From Agrobacterium larrymoorei (lineage in GTDB: Bacteria > Pseudomonadota > Alphaproteobacteria > Rhizobiales > Rhizobiaceae): DNA of 64,000 nt. The DNA is taken from NCBI RefSeq assembly GCF_013322225.1, contig NZ_JAAMFB010000015.1, forward strand, positions 1 to 64,000, in the 5' to 3' direction. A model generated the notes under the pieces. That model did not search any database. It was not told the origin of the DNA and was given only the letters and a program-made list of their open reading frames with translations. A program made the position numbers and the translations under genes. Shown here piece by piece: positions 9,117-16,760 of this stretch (positions are counted from its first letter, which is position 1; every line of letters begins with the position of its first letter).

Positions 9117-10205
9117 TTATGCTTCCGGGTCAACCCCGTCCGCATCCGCCTCAGGTCCACCATTCTGAAGGAACTTGTCAGCAATAAGTCCGGCGTTTTG
9201 GCGAAGCGCCATCTCGATCTCATCCGCTACCGCGGGATTGTCCCTCAGGAAAATCTTTGCGTTTTCACGCCCCTGCCCCAAGCGCTGACTATTATATGAG
9301 AACCATGCGCCTGACTTTTCGACGATACCCGCCTTGACGCCAAGGTCGACCAACTCACCGGTCTTCGAAACGCCCTCACCATACATGATGTCGAATTCAA
9401 CCTGCTTGAAAGGAGGCGCCATCTTGTTTTTCACGACCTTGACGCGCGTCTGGTTGCCGACCACCTCTTCACGGTCCTTGACCGCGCCGATGCGTCGAAT
9501 GTCGAGACGAACCGAAGCGTAGAACTTGAGAGCGTTGCCGCCCGTCGTGGTTTCCGGAGAACCGAACATGACGCCGATCTTCATACGGATCTGGTTGATG
9601 AAGATCACCATCGTCTTCGATTTGGAAATCGAAGCGGTCAGCTTACGCAGCGCTTGGCTCATCAAACGCGCCTGAAGACCCGGCAGGCTGTCACCCATGT
9701 CGCCTTCGATTTCGGCGCGAGGGGTCAGGGCAGCAACGGAGTCCACGACGAGAACGTCCACGGCACCGGAGCGCACCAGCGTATCGGTAATTTCAAGCGC
9801 CTGCTCGCCCGTATCGGGCTGCGAAATAAGAAGGTTCTGAAGGTCCACGCCAAGCTTGCGGGCATAAACCGGATCGAGCGCATGTTCAGCGTCCACAAAT
9901 GCGCAGATGCCGCCCTTTTTCTGCGCTTCTGCGATGGTCTGCAGCGCAAGCGTCGTCTTACCAGAGCTTTCAGGCCCGTAAACCTCGATGATGCGTCCCT
10001 TCGGCAGACCACCGATACCGAGCGCGATATCCAGACTGAGAGAGCCTGTGGAAACCGTTTCGACTTCAACAATATTTTCATTGGAACCGAGCTTCATGAT
10101 CGATCCCTTGCCGAACGAACGTTCGATCTGGGAGAGCGCCGCTTCCAGTGCCTTGCTTTTATCCACCGAATTATCCTCAACAAGACGCAAAGAATTTTGT
10201 GCCAT
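9117..10205 (-). CDS. recA: recombinase RecA
   Basis: RecA forms filaments on single-stranded DNA for homologous recombination and triggers LexA self-cleavage in the SOS response. The start at 10205 gives a 362-residue protein of normal length (Met-Ala-Gln-Asn-Ser...); the frame stays open 165 codons upstream but that part is not RecA. Walker A is Gly-Pro-Glu-Ser-Ser-Gly-Lys-Thr at residues 77-84, Walker B is in the Leu-Val-Val-Asp-Ser segment, and loop L2 contains Gly-Gly-Asn-Ala-Leu-Lys-Phe. An SOS-type operator lies 60-75 bases upstream. It is divergent from psuK. Confidence 0.98.
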   Translation of the reverse strand: MAQNSLRLVEDNSVDKSKALEAALSQIERSFGKGSIMKLGSNENIVEVETVSTGSLSLDIALGIGGLPKGRIIEVYGPESSGKTTLALQTIAEAQKKGGICAFVDAEHALDPVYARKLGVDLQNLLISQPDTGEQALEITDTLVRSGAVDVLVVDSVAALTPRAEIEGDMGDSLPGLQARLMSQALRKLTASISKSKTMVIFINQIRMKIGVMFGSPETTTGGNALKFYASVRLDIRRIGAVKDREEVVGNQTRVKVVKNKMAPPFKQVEFDIMYGEGVSKTGELVDLGVKAGIVEKSGAWFSYNSQRLGQGRENAKIFLRDNPAVADEIEMALRQNAGLIADKFLQNGGPEADADGVDPEA

Positions 10206-10264
10206 CTGAACCACCTTTAGGTTATTGAAGCCGCACAGGCAACGAAGCAGTGTTGAAAGAGTAT

Positions 10265-10279
10265 GTACTCTATTTGTTC
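10265..10279 (-). promoter_or_regulatory. SOS (LexA) operator of recA, GAAC-N7-GTAC
   Basis: Read on the minus strand, GAAC at 10279-10276, seven bases, then GTAC at 10268-10265. This is the exact operator form reported by mutational work for the Rhizobium etli recA gene. It lies 60 bases before the recA start codon, the expected place for LexA control. Confidence 0.8.
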
Positions 10280-10449
10280 TCATTTCACAACGCCTCTCCA
10301 GGCTATTGAAAACAAATAATGATAAGCCGTTCGTTCTGCTTTTGTTTTTTCTCTGGATAACTCTCAGCGGAGATGCATCCAAGGCCAATTGCGCGCTACG
10401 TTTGGCCGAATCGGAATGGATTGTTCGCGCTCCGAAAAGGGAGGAAAAC

Positions 10450-11388
10450 GTGAAGAAAATACTCATCCTGGGGGGCGCCCACATAGACCGGCGCGGCACG
10501 ATCGGGACGGAAACTGTCCTGGGCGCCAGCAATCCCGGTTCCTGGATGGAAGAGGCAGGCGGCGGTGGCTTCAACGCGGCACGCAATCTTTCCCGCCTTG
10601 GCCTGAACGTCCGCCTTATTGCACCTCGTGGCGGTGATGCCGCTGGCGAGACCGTGTCCCTGGCCGCCAAGGAAGCGGGAGTCGAAGACACACCTTTCAC
10701 GTTTCTGGACCGGCGAACACCGAGTTATACCGCCATTTTGGAGCGGGACGGCAATCTGGTGATCGCAATCGCGGACATGGAGCTTTACCGTCTTTTCACG
10801 CCGCGCAGGCTGCGCGTTCGTGCTGTTCGAGATGCCATTATGGCGACAGACATCATTCTTTGCGATGCAAACCTGCCGGAAGACACCTTGCAGGCGATTG
10901 GCATAGCGGCACGGGCCTGCGGAAAGACGCTTGCGGCCATCGGCATTTCACCGGCAAAGATCGTAAGACTGAAAGCTGCGCTTACCAACATCGACATGCT
11001 ATTCATGAACGAGGCCGAGGCACGCGCATTGACGGGAAACGATGTAGACAATGCGCGCGACTGGCCGGATGTTCTCAGAGCGCTGGGACTACGCGGCGGG
11101 ATCGTCACCAGCGGAGCAGAACAGGCGATTGCATTTTCAGAACGGGAAATGGCGGTGCTGAGACCGCCCAAAATTGAAACGGTAAAGGATGTCACCGGTG
11201 CAGGAGATGCCATGGCCTCTGGCTACCTCATGGCAGTTACCAGCGGTAAAACCATCGGTGAAGCATTGAGATATGGCGCGGCAGCGGCGGCGATTACCGT
11301 TCAGTCATCATCCGCGACCTCCCCTCACCTTTGCCCGGACACACTCAATGAGGCGCTCGCACTTGTGCCGCCTGCGGAAATGTTGTGA
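10450..11388 (+). CDS. psuK: PfkB-family kinase, probable pseudouridine kinase
   Basis: It probably phosphorylates pseudouridine to pseudouridine 5'-phosphate, the first step of modified-nucleoside salvage. PfkB features include the N-terminal Gly-Gly-Ala-His-Ile-Asp, the Gly-Gly-Gly-Gly-Phe-Asn motif, and the signature Asp-Val-Thr-Gly-Ala-Gly-Asp at 247-253 with Asp253 as catalytic base. The substrate call rests on the gene directly following, psuG; the fold alone would also fit other sugar or nucleoside kinases. GTG at 10450 is chosen because GGGAGG lies just upstream and the protein then begins at the first beta strand. The gap to psuG is 29 bases. Confidence 0.85.
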   Translation: MKKILILGGAHIDRRGTIGTETVLGASNPGSWMEEAGGGGFNAARNLSRLGLNVRLIAPRGGDAAGETVSLAAKEAGVEDTPFTFLDRRTPSYTAILERDGNLVIAIADMELYRLFTPRRLRVRAVRDAIMATDIILCDANLPEDTLQAIGIAARACGKTLAAIGISPAKIVRLKAALTNIDMLFMNEAEARALTGNDVDNARDWPDVLRALGLRGGIVTSGAEQAIAFSEREMAVLRPPKIETVKDVTGAGDAMASGYLMAVTSGKTIGEALRYGAAAAAITVQSSSATSPHLCPDTLNEALALVPPAEML

Positions 11389-11417
11389 GACATTTCTCAA
11401 GAAATATGGAAAGACAA

Positions 11418-12341
11418 ATGAGCAAAATCATCCCACCGCTTCTACCCATCGCCTATTCCACAGAAGTTGCCGCAGCAAAGCAACGCGGCGCGCCTATCGT
11501 TGCACTGGAATCGACCATCATAACCCACGGCATGCCTTACCCCGGCAATATCCAGATGGCGGAGAGCGTGGAGCAGATCATTCGTGATCAAGGTGCCATT
11601 CCGGCGACGATTGCGGTCATCCATGGCACATTGCATATCGGCCTTGAGAAAGAACAGCTGGAAGCCCTGGCGCAGACGAAGGATGCCATGAAGGTCTCCC
11701 GCGCCGATATCGCTTTTGCGATAGCGGAGCGACGCACCGGAGCGACGACGGTCGCTGCAACCATGATTGCGGCCGAGCACGCGGGTATCAAGGTTTTTGC
11801 CACCGGCGGCATTGGTGGCGTTCATCGCGGCGCTGAGGAAAGCTTCGATATTTCCGCTGATCTGACAGAGCTGGCTCGCACGGGCGTCATCGTTGTTTGC
11901 GCGGGCGCCAAGGCAATCCTCGATGTTCCGAAGACGCTGGAAGTGCTGGAAACTCAGGGCGTGCCGGTGGTGACCTTCGGTTCGACCGAGTTTCCCGCTT
12001 TCTGGTCGCGCTCTTCAGGCCTTGCAAGCCCGCTATCGCTCAACAGCCCTGCGGCCATTGCAAATTTCCAGACCACCCGCGAACAATTCGGTATCGACGG
12101 CGGCATGCTGGTCGCAAACCCTGTGCCCGAGGAAAGCGAAATCTCCCGCGAGGAGATGGAGATTTACATCAGCCGGGCACTCTCTCACGCGCAGGAAGAT
12201 GAAATTGCCGGCAAGGCCGTTACGCCATATCTGCTTGCGAAAATCTTCGAGATCACAGACGGTCGAAGCCTTGAAACGAACATCGCACTTGTTCGCAACA
12301 ATGCAAGGCTGGCGGCGGAAATTGCAGTTGCGCTGACCTGA
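11418..12341 (+). CDS. psuG: pseudouridine-5'-phosphate glycosidase
   Basis: It splits pseudouridine 5'-phosphate reversibly into uracil and ribose 5-phosphate, breaking a C-C glycosidic bond. The 307 residues are full family length (IndA/PsuG). Typical segments include Ala-Leu-Glu-Ser-Thr-Ile-Ile-Thr-His-Gly-Met-Pro near the N-terminus (the catalytic Glu region), Ala-Thr-Gly-Gly-Ile-Gly-Gly-Val-His-Arg and the Cys-Ala-Gly-Ala-Lys segment (the Lys candidate for Schiff-base chemistry), and Asn-Pro-Val-Pro. ATG 11418 follows GGAAAGA; the frame is open 11 codons upstream. It is cotranscribed with psuK. No dedicated pseudouridine transporter gene lies next to the pair. Confidence 0.95.
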   Translation: MSKIIPPLLPIAYSTEVAAAKQRGAPIVALESTIITHGMPYPGNIQMAESVEQIIRDQGAIPATIAVIHGTLHIGLEKEQLEALAQTKDAMKVSRADIAFAIAERRTGATTVAATMIAAEHAGIKVFATGGIGGVHRGAEESFDISADLTELARTGVIVVCAGAKAILDVPKTLEVLETQGVPVVTFGSTEFPAFWSRSSGLASPLSLNSPAAIANFQTTREQFGIDGGMLVANPVPEESEISREEMEIYISRALSHAQEDEIAGKAVTPYLLAKIFEITDGRSLETNIALVRNNARLAAEIAVALT

Positions 12342-12359
12342 TAGAAAAGGGACACACAG

Positions 12360-12509
12360 ATGTCACCCCTTGTCGCAGCCTTTATTGTCTTCGCCGTACT
12401 TCTGGTACTCGATTTCGTAGCAGGGGCGGTGTTGAAGAGGCCGCTTGGGAGGATTGTTTTCCCGATCGTTGCCGGGGTGGCGTGCTTTATCGTTTTCAGC
12501 TTCGTGTAA
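12360..12509 (+). CDS. small membrane protein (49 aa), unknown function
   Basis: A 49-codon frame with AAAAGGGA about 8 bases before its ATG starts 18 bases after the psuG stop, so it is likely the last gene of that transcript. It encodes two hydrophobic helices (about residues 4-23 and 32-48) joined by a short loop with Lys-Arg-Pro and Arg. No family is recognised. The spacing, strong ribosome-binding site and clean two-helix pattern support a real gene. Confidence 0.65.
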   Translation: MSPLVAAFIVFAVLLVLDFVAGAVLKRPLGRIVFPIVAGVACFIVFSFV

Positions 12510-12523
12510 AAGCCGGGATCGAA

Positions 12524-12562
12524 TGAAAAAGAGAAGCGCGGCGGAAATCTGAATCGCCGCGC
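12524..12562 (-). terminator. intrinsic terminator of the TPR methyltransferase gene
   Basis: The arms GCGCGGCG and CGCCGCGC are followed on the minus strand by TTCTCTTTTTC. It also separates the convergent psuG transcript. Confidence 0.75.
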
Positions 12563-12572
12563 CTCAAGATCA

Positions 12573-13394
12573 TCACTTCAGGCGCGCAATGATGAGATGT
12601 CCCGGCGTCGGCTTGCCGTCCTGCATGCGAACATTGATATCGGTGATGTCGACCAGTTCGAAACCGGTGGCGGCAAGACGTTCACGCACATAGGTTTCGG
12701 AATGTGCAAAGCGCTGATGCGGCCCAACGATATAAGGGCGGCCAGCCATGGTCTCCTCCGGCAGCGTCTCCGAAGAGAAGATCAGCAGGCCGCCTTTGTC
12801 CATATTTTCAGCGGCACCGAAGAATAATGGCTCCAGCGCCCCGAGATAAGGCAGGACATCTGTTGCCGTGATGAGATCGAAGGACTCGTCATCATTGTCC
12901 TCGAGAAAATCCTCGACTTCCGCGACATAGAGCGTCTCGTAGACATCCTTCTCATGCGTCAGTTCGACCATGTTTTCGGAAATGTCGATGCCGGTAATGT
13001 CTTCCACCATGTCGCGCAGAGCTTCACCGGTCAGGCCGGTGCCGCAACCAAGATCGAGCATTCGCTTGAACGGACCGAGCTCTAGCGTCTGGAGACGCTG
13101 GCGAACCATCATCGGGACGGCATAGCCAAGCTGCTCGACCAGAATATCCTCGAATGCTTCCGCGTGCTGGTCGAAGAGGGTTTCGACATAGGCGTCCGGT
13201 GCCTTTGCAGGCGTTTCGCCCCGTCCCATGGCGGCGATACGCACAGCAGCACCGCCATGATCTTCCGGGTCGATTGCCAAAACCTCTTCATAGGCCTTGA
13301 CGGCGGCATCGATATCGCCCGCCTTTTCCAGCGCAAGCGCTCGATTATAGGCCTCGGCGAGCGCCTCTTCATCGATCTTCTGGTTCTTGGTCAT
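12573..13394 (-). CDS. TPR-containing SAM-dependent methyltransferase
   Basis: Residues 1-60 form a tetratricopeptide-like helical pair (Ala-Tyr-Asn-Arg-Ala-Leu..., then Tyr-Glu-Glu-Val-Leu-Ala-Ile-Asp-Pro-Glu). A class I methyltransferase domain follows, with the SAM-binding motif Leu-Asp-Leu-Gly-Cys-Gly-Thr-Gly near residue 110 and Gly-Ile-Asp-Ile-Ser after it. It belongs to the group of predicted TPR methyltransferases (COG4976-like) whose substrate is unknown. The second in-frame Met (13394) is chosen; ATG at 13403 is the alternative and neither has a strong ribosome-binding site. The gene has its own terminator. Confidence 0.88.
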   Translation of the reverse strand: MTKNQKIDEEALAEAYNRALALEKAGDIDAAVKAYEEVLAIDPEDHGGAAVRIAAMGRGETPAKAPDAYVETLFDQHAEAFEDILVEQLGYAVPMMVRQRLQTLELGPFKRMLDLGCGTGLTGEALRDMVEDITGIDISENMVELTHEKDVYETLYVAEVEDFLEDNDDESFDLITATDVLPYLGALEPLFFGAAENMDKGGLLIFSSETLPEETMAGRPYIVGPHQRFAHSETYVRERLAATGFELVDITDINVRMQDGKPTPGHLIIARLK

Positions 13395-13472
13395 CACGCA
13401 CATCCGGCTATAGCATCAAAATCGATGCCTGCTGTAAGCTGCAATGCCCGATGGCGCAATCCGTTAATGGCG

Positions 13473-13739
13473 TCAGTGAAGAATGAATTCGCCCTTCAGC
13501 GAGCGCCATTCCTGTGCGGAAATAAGCTTCCGATGAACGTAGCGAACCGAGTGAAGCGGTCCATCAAGTGTCTCCTGCCAGAATTTCAGGAAACCCTTCA
13601 TCTCCGGAAAATCCGGCGCAAGATCATAGTTCTGCCAGACATAGCTCTGGAGAACGACGGGGTGATCGGGCATGTGATAGAAGATTTCGGCTGTGGTCAT
13701 GCCATAGCCTTTCAGCATCATTTCCATGTCCTTGTTCAT
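13473..13739 (-). CDS. usg: Usg family protein
   Basis: This 88-residue protein is of the Usg type, named from an ORF near tryptophan genes in alphaproteobacteria; the function is unknown. Family-like features are the N-terminal Leu-Lys-Gly-Tyr-Gly-Met-Thr-Thr-Ala-Glu-Ile, Tyr-His-Met-Pro-Asp-His-Pro, and the Trp-Gln-Asn-Tyr-Asp-Leu-Ala-Pro segment. It is soluble, with no signal. It follows the amino-acid ABC permease genes on the same strand after a 163-base gap and is probably transcribed on its own. It is not next to tryptophan genes here. Confidence 0.85.
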   Translation of the reverse strand: MNKDMEMMLKGYGMTTAEIFYHMPDHPVVLQSYVWQNYDLAPDFPEMKGFLKFWQETLDGPLHSVRYVHRKLISAQEWRSLKGEFILH

Positions 13740-13902
13740 GGCGGCTGCTCCCGTTCTTGTTGGTCTTCAATACCGTGGAGGTAACCAGACCATGGGAACA
13801 TGACATGGTTAAGCGAACCTTACCAAGCAATAACATTCGCCTAAAAAACCATTTGAAATCATAATGTTAGCAACACCTTCGTAAGAGTGCTGCCAGCGAT
13901 CC

Positions 13903-14733
13903 TCATCGCTTCAGATGTCGGGTGAGACGTGCTTCCATCCAGCCCCAGACATGACGCAGGGTTTCCACGATCGTGAGATAGAAAATCGCTGCCCATAGAT
14001 AGGTCTGATAGTCGAAGGTACGAGAGAACGCGTAGCGTGTCTGGCCCATAAGATCGTAAACGGTGACGATGGACACAACTGCGGAACCCTTGATCATGAG
14101 AATGATTTCGTTGCCATAAGGTCGCAGCGCCACGATGAGCGCCTGAGGCAGCGTGATTTTCCAGAACGTGACCGGCTTGGAAAGCCCGAGCGAAGCCGCT
14201 CCCTCATGCTGCCCCTTCGGCACGCTCTCGATTGCGCCGCGCAGAATTTCCGCCTGATACGCTGCGGTGTTCAGCGTAAGGGATAGAAGCCCGCAATACC
14301 ATGCCTCGCGGAAGAACCACCAAAGACCAACCGTTTCCAACTGTGGACGGAAACCGCCCAGGCCGTAATAGATAAGGAAAAGCTGTGCGAGAAGCGGCGT
14401 GCTGCGAAAGGCATAGACATAAGCATATGAAATCGCGCCGAGAATGCGGTTCTTGGACATCCGCGCGAACGCAATGGGAAGCGACAGTAACGCACCCAGC
14501 AAGATGGACAGGCCAACGAGCGAGATCGTCGTAAGCAGTCCATCGAGGTAGCGTGGACCATAGCGGTCAAACTTGTCCCAATCCCAATCGAGGACGAGGG
14601 AGAGAAGGAGAGAAATCGCAAGCACCAGCCAAAGACCGACAATGGCGACGCCAATGATCCTGGCGATGGAAATGCCCTGCGGAGGCGCTGGCGGTGCCGG
14701 GCGCGCCGGTATCAACTGATCGATTTGGCTCAT
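13903..14733 (-). CDS. polar amino-acid ABC transporter permease (HisM type)
   Basis: This is an inner-membrane permease of the His/Glu/Gln/Arg transporter family (276 aa), with a membrane-spanning segment at about residues 24-50 and a five-helix core. The EAA loop that docks the ATPase is present (Gly-Ala-Ala-Ser-Leu-Gly-Leu-Ser-Lys-Pro region, about residue 185). The start is ATG 14733, which overlaps the stop of the upstream permease by 4 bases (ATGA), so the two are translationally coupled. With the permease and binding protein upstream it forms an uptake system for basic or other polar amino acids. No ATPase gene is adjacent. Confidence 0.9.
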   Translation of the reverse strand: MSQIDQLIPARPAPPAPPQGISIARIIGVAIVGLWLVLAISLLLSLVLDWDWDKFDRYGPRYLDGLLTTISLVGLSILLGALLSLPIAFARMSKNRILGAISYAYVYAFRSTPLLAQLFLIYYGLGGFRPQLETVGLWWFFREAWYCGLLSLTLNTAAYQAEILRGAIESVPKGQHEGAASLGLSKPVTFWKITLPQALIVALRPYGNEIILMIKGSAVVSIVTVYDLMGQTRYAFSRTFDYQTYLWAAIFYLTIVETLRHVWGWMEARLTRHLKR

Positions 14734-15533
14734 CTGCGCACCTCGGAGCGTTTCGCCCAACGGTCGATGAAGCCGATGCCTATCGATGATAGAAGCGCGA
14801 GTACGAGGTAAAGCAGGCAGGCAATGCCGTAGAAGAAGAAAGCTTCCTTGCTAACACGGGCGGCAATGCCGGTCTGGCGTACGATATCGGCAAGTCCGAT
14901 GATCGACACATAAGAAGTATCCTTTAAAAGGATGACCCAGAGATTGGTCATTCCGGGCAAGGCAATGCGTATCAATTGCGGGATGATGATGAAGACCATC
15001 GTTCGGGGTCGGGAAAGACCGAGAGCGTGACCTGCCTCATACTGCCCCTTTGGAATGGCGCGGAAGGCAGAAAGCAGCACTTCCGAGGCATAGGACGAGA
15101 ATACCACGGCGAGTGCGATCATGCCCGCAACGAAGGCGTTGATCTCGATGGGACCGGACCATCCAATGTAGCTGCCGACAGACTGGAGCAGCATCTGCAT
15201 GCCGTAATAGACGATGAAGAGGGTCAGCAGCTCCGGCAGTCCACGAAAGATGGTGGTGTAGATACCAGCCGCCAGACGCAGAGACTTTTCCTGAGACTGC
15301 GCGGCAAGCGCAATGAGAAAGCCGATGGTGAGACCGATGGGCAGCGTTGCCAGAGCGACCGAAATCGTCACCTTCACGCCAAAGGCAATCTCGTCACCCC
15401 AACCGGCATCGCCGCAGGCAACAAGCGTACCATTTCCGAAGAGGGAGAAGATGCCGACCGGCCCACAAAATGGGTCGAACAGATACGTCAGATAGGTCCA
15501 GAACGAACCTATGGCGGAAAATGCTCCGCTCAT
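14730..15533 (-). CDS. polar amino-acid ABC transporter permease (HisQ type)
   Basis: This is the second inner-membrane permease (267 aa) of the same system. It has an unusual N-terminal stretch of about 50 residues with two Cys (Phe-Cys-Gly and Ala-Cys-Gly-Asp) before the first core helix, then the family core with its EAA loop (Ala-Gly-His-Ala-Leu-Gly-Leu-Ser-Arg-Pro). Family knowledge: HisQ and HisM types pair as a heterodimer in the membrane. It is separated from the binding-protein gene by 118 bases that contain a strong hairpin. Confidence 0.9.
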   Translation of the reverse strand: MSGAFSAIGSFWTYLTYLFDPFCGPVGIFSLFGNGTLVACGDAGWGDEIAFGVKVTISVALATLPIGLTIGFLIALAAQSQEKSLRLAAGIYTTIFRGLPELLTLFIVYYGMQMLLQSVGSYIGWSGPIEINAFVAGMIALAVVFSSYASEVLLSAFRAIPKGQYEAGHALGLSRPRTMVFIIIPQLIRIALPGMTNLWVILLKDTSYVSIIGLADIVRQTGIAARVSKEAFFFYGIACLLYLVLALLSSIGIGFIDRWAKRSEVRR

Positions 15534-15591
15534 GCCAATTTCCCCTGCGGTCTTTGCCGCGAGTTGCGTTTTCTTTTATTATTTTGTTCTC

Positions 15592-15626
15592 AAACAAAAA
15601 TGGCGGAAGGGCAACCCTTCCGCCAT
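15592..15626 (-). terminator. hairpin between binding-protein and permease genes (attenuator)
   Basis: A perfect 11-base stem TGGCGGAAGGG/CCCTTCCGCCA with a 3-base loop is followed on the minus strand by TTTTTGTTTG. Its position just after the binding-protein gene is the usual place for partial termination, or for protection of the upstream mRNA, so that more binding protein than permease is made. Confidence 0.8.
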
Positions 15627-15651
15627 CAGATTTCAACAGAACAAGTGTTTC

Positions 15652-16425
15652 TTATTGGCCGTAAACGTCGAAATCGAAATACTTGTCGTTGATTTCCTTG
15701 TACTTGCCATTGGCGCGGATGGCAGCGATTGCAGCCGTGAACTTGTCGGCCAACGCGGTATCGCCCTTGCGCACGGCAATGCCCGCGCCCTGACCGTTGA
15801 TTTCCTCGTCAACAGGCATCGCGGAGAGGATCTTGCAGCATGCGCCTGCGTCCGACTTTACCCACTCTGAAAGAACGACGATGTCGTCGATGACGCCATC
15901 GATACGCCCGTTGGTTATATCGAGTTTATACTCGTCGGCCGTTGGGTAAAGCTTCAGCTCGGAATCGGCCAGATGCTTTTCCGCATAGTTTGCATGGGTA
16001 GTGGAGCCCTGCGCGCCGATGGTCTTGCCCTTCAGCTCTTCCACGGTCTTGACGGGAGAATCCTTCGGCACGGCGATTGCTGGCGGCGTGTTGTAATACT
16101 TCTTTGAGAAATCGACCTTCTCGAGACGCTCCGGCGTGATCGACATGGATGCAACGATGGCATCAAATTTCTTCGCCTGAAGTGCGGGGATGATGCCATC
16201 CCAGTCGTTTGTGACGAATGTGCATTCGGTCTTCATTTCTTCGCACAGCGCTTTTGCGATATCGATATCGAAACCGGTCAGCGTGCCGTCGGCCTGCAAA
16301 ACGTTGAAGGGCGGGTAAGCGCCTTCAGTGCCGATCGTCAGTTTGTCCTGCGCCATGGAAGCGCCGGAGAAAAGCGACAGCGCAGCAAACGATGCAGCAG
16401 CAATGAAGCGGGTGGGAGTGAGCAT
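15652..16425 (-). CDS. periplasmic amino-acid-binding protein of an ABC transporter
   Basis: This family 3 solute-binding protein (257 aa) captures an amino acid in the periplasm. The signal peptide spans residues 1-24 with cleavage after Ser-Met-Ala. The mature part begins with the family strand Leu-Thr-Ile-Gly-Thr-Glu-Gly-Ala-Tyr-Pro-Pro-Phe-Asn, followed by Gly-Phe-Asp-Ile-Asp-Ile-Ala and the ligand-loop segment Ser-Met-Ser-Ile-Thr-Pro-Glu-Arg, as in Lys/Arg/Orn or His binders. The exact ligand cannot be read from the sequence. A Cys-Cys pair occurs in Gly-Ala-Cys-Cys-Lys. ATG 16425 is preceded by AGAGAGGA. Confidence 0.92.
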   Translation of the reverse strand: MLTPTRFIAAASFAALSLFSGASMAQDKLTIGTEGAYPPFNVLQADGTLTGFDIDIAKALCEEMKTECTFVTNDWDGIIPALQAKKFDAIVASMSITPERLEKVDFSKKYYNTPPAIAVPKDSPVKTVEELKGKTIGAQGSTTHANYAEKHLADSELKLYPTADEYKLDITNGRIDGVIDDIVVLSEWVKSDAGACCKILSAMPVDEEINGQGAGIAVRKGDTALADKFTAAIAAIRANGKYKEINDKYFDFDVYGQ

Positions 16426-16760
16426 TGCGATCCTCTCTGTTAGCCAATTCCGGTCGGCTTGTTTATATTTTCCGAACGGACATGTGTGTCGCACGTCTAT
16501 AATCCCAATGGGTTATGACTGCGATTGAGGGATAGTCTTATCCTTGTCTAAAAAATGCAACATGAATGTTTTCCTTCCCGTCCCATACCGCAATTCGTCC
16601 ACGAAATCGCCTCTTTCTGTTCATTTCCAGTACAGCCAAGCCTGTTCATGATCGGGAACAAGATAATGGTTCACGCGTTGTTAAGCGCCATTGTGCGCGG
16701 AGCAGTCCCGAGTGCCGCGGGACAGGCGATGACAATAATTGACGGCAAAGAGGAAGCGCC
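16426..16760. other. divergent promoter region (amino-acid transporter / OmpA-like gene)
   Basis: These 335 bases without a credible gene must hold the promoters of the transport operon (leftward) and of the OmpA-like gene (rightward). The part at about 16500-16620 is AT-richer. I cannot assign a specific operator. Confidence 0.45.
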
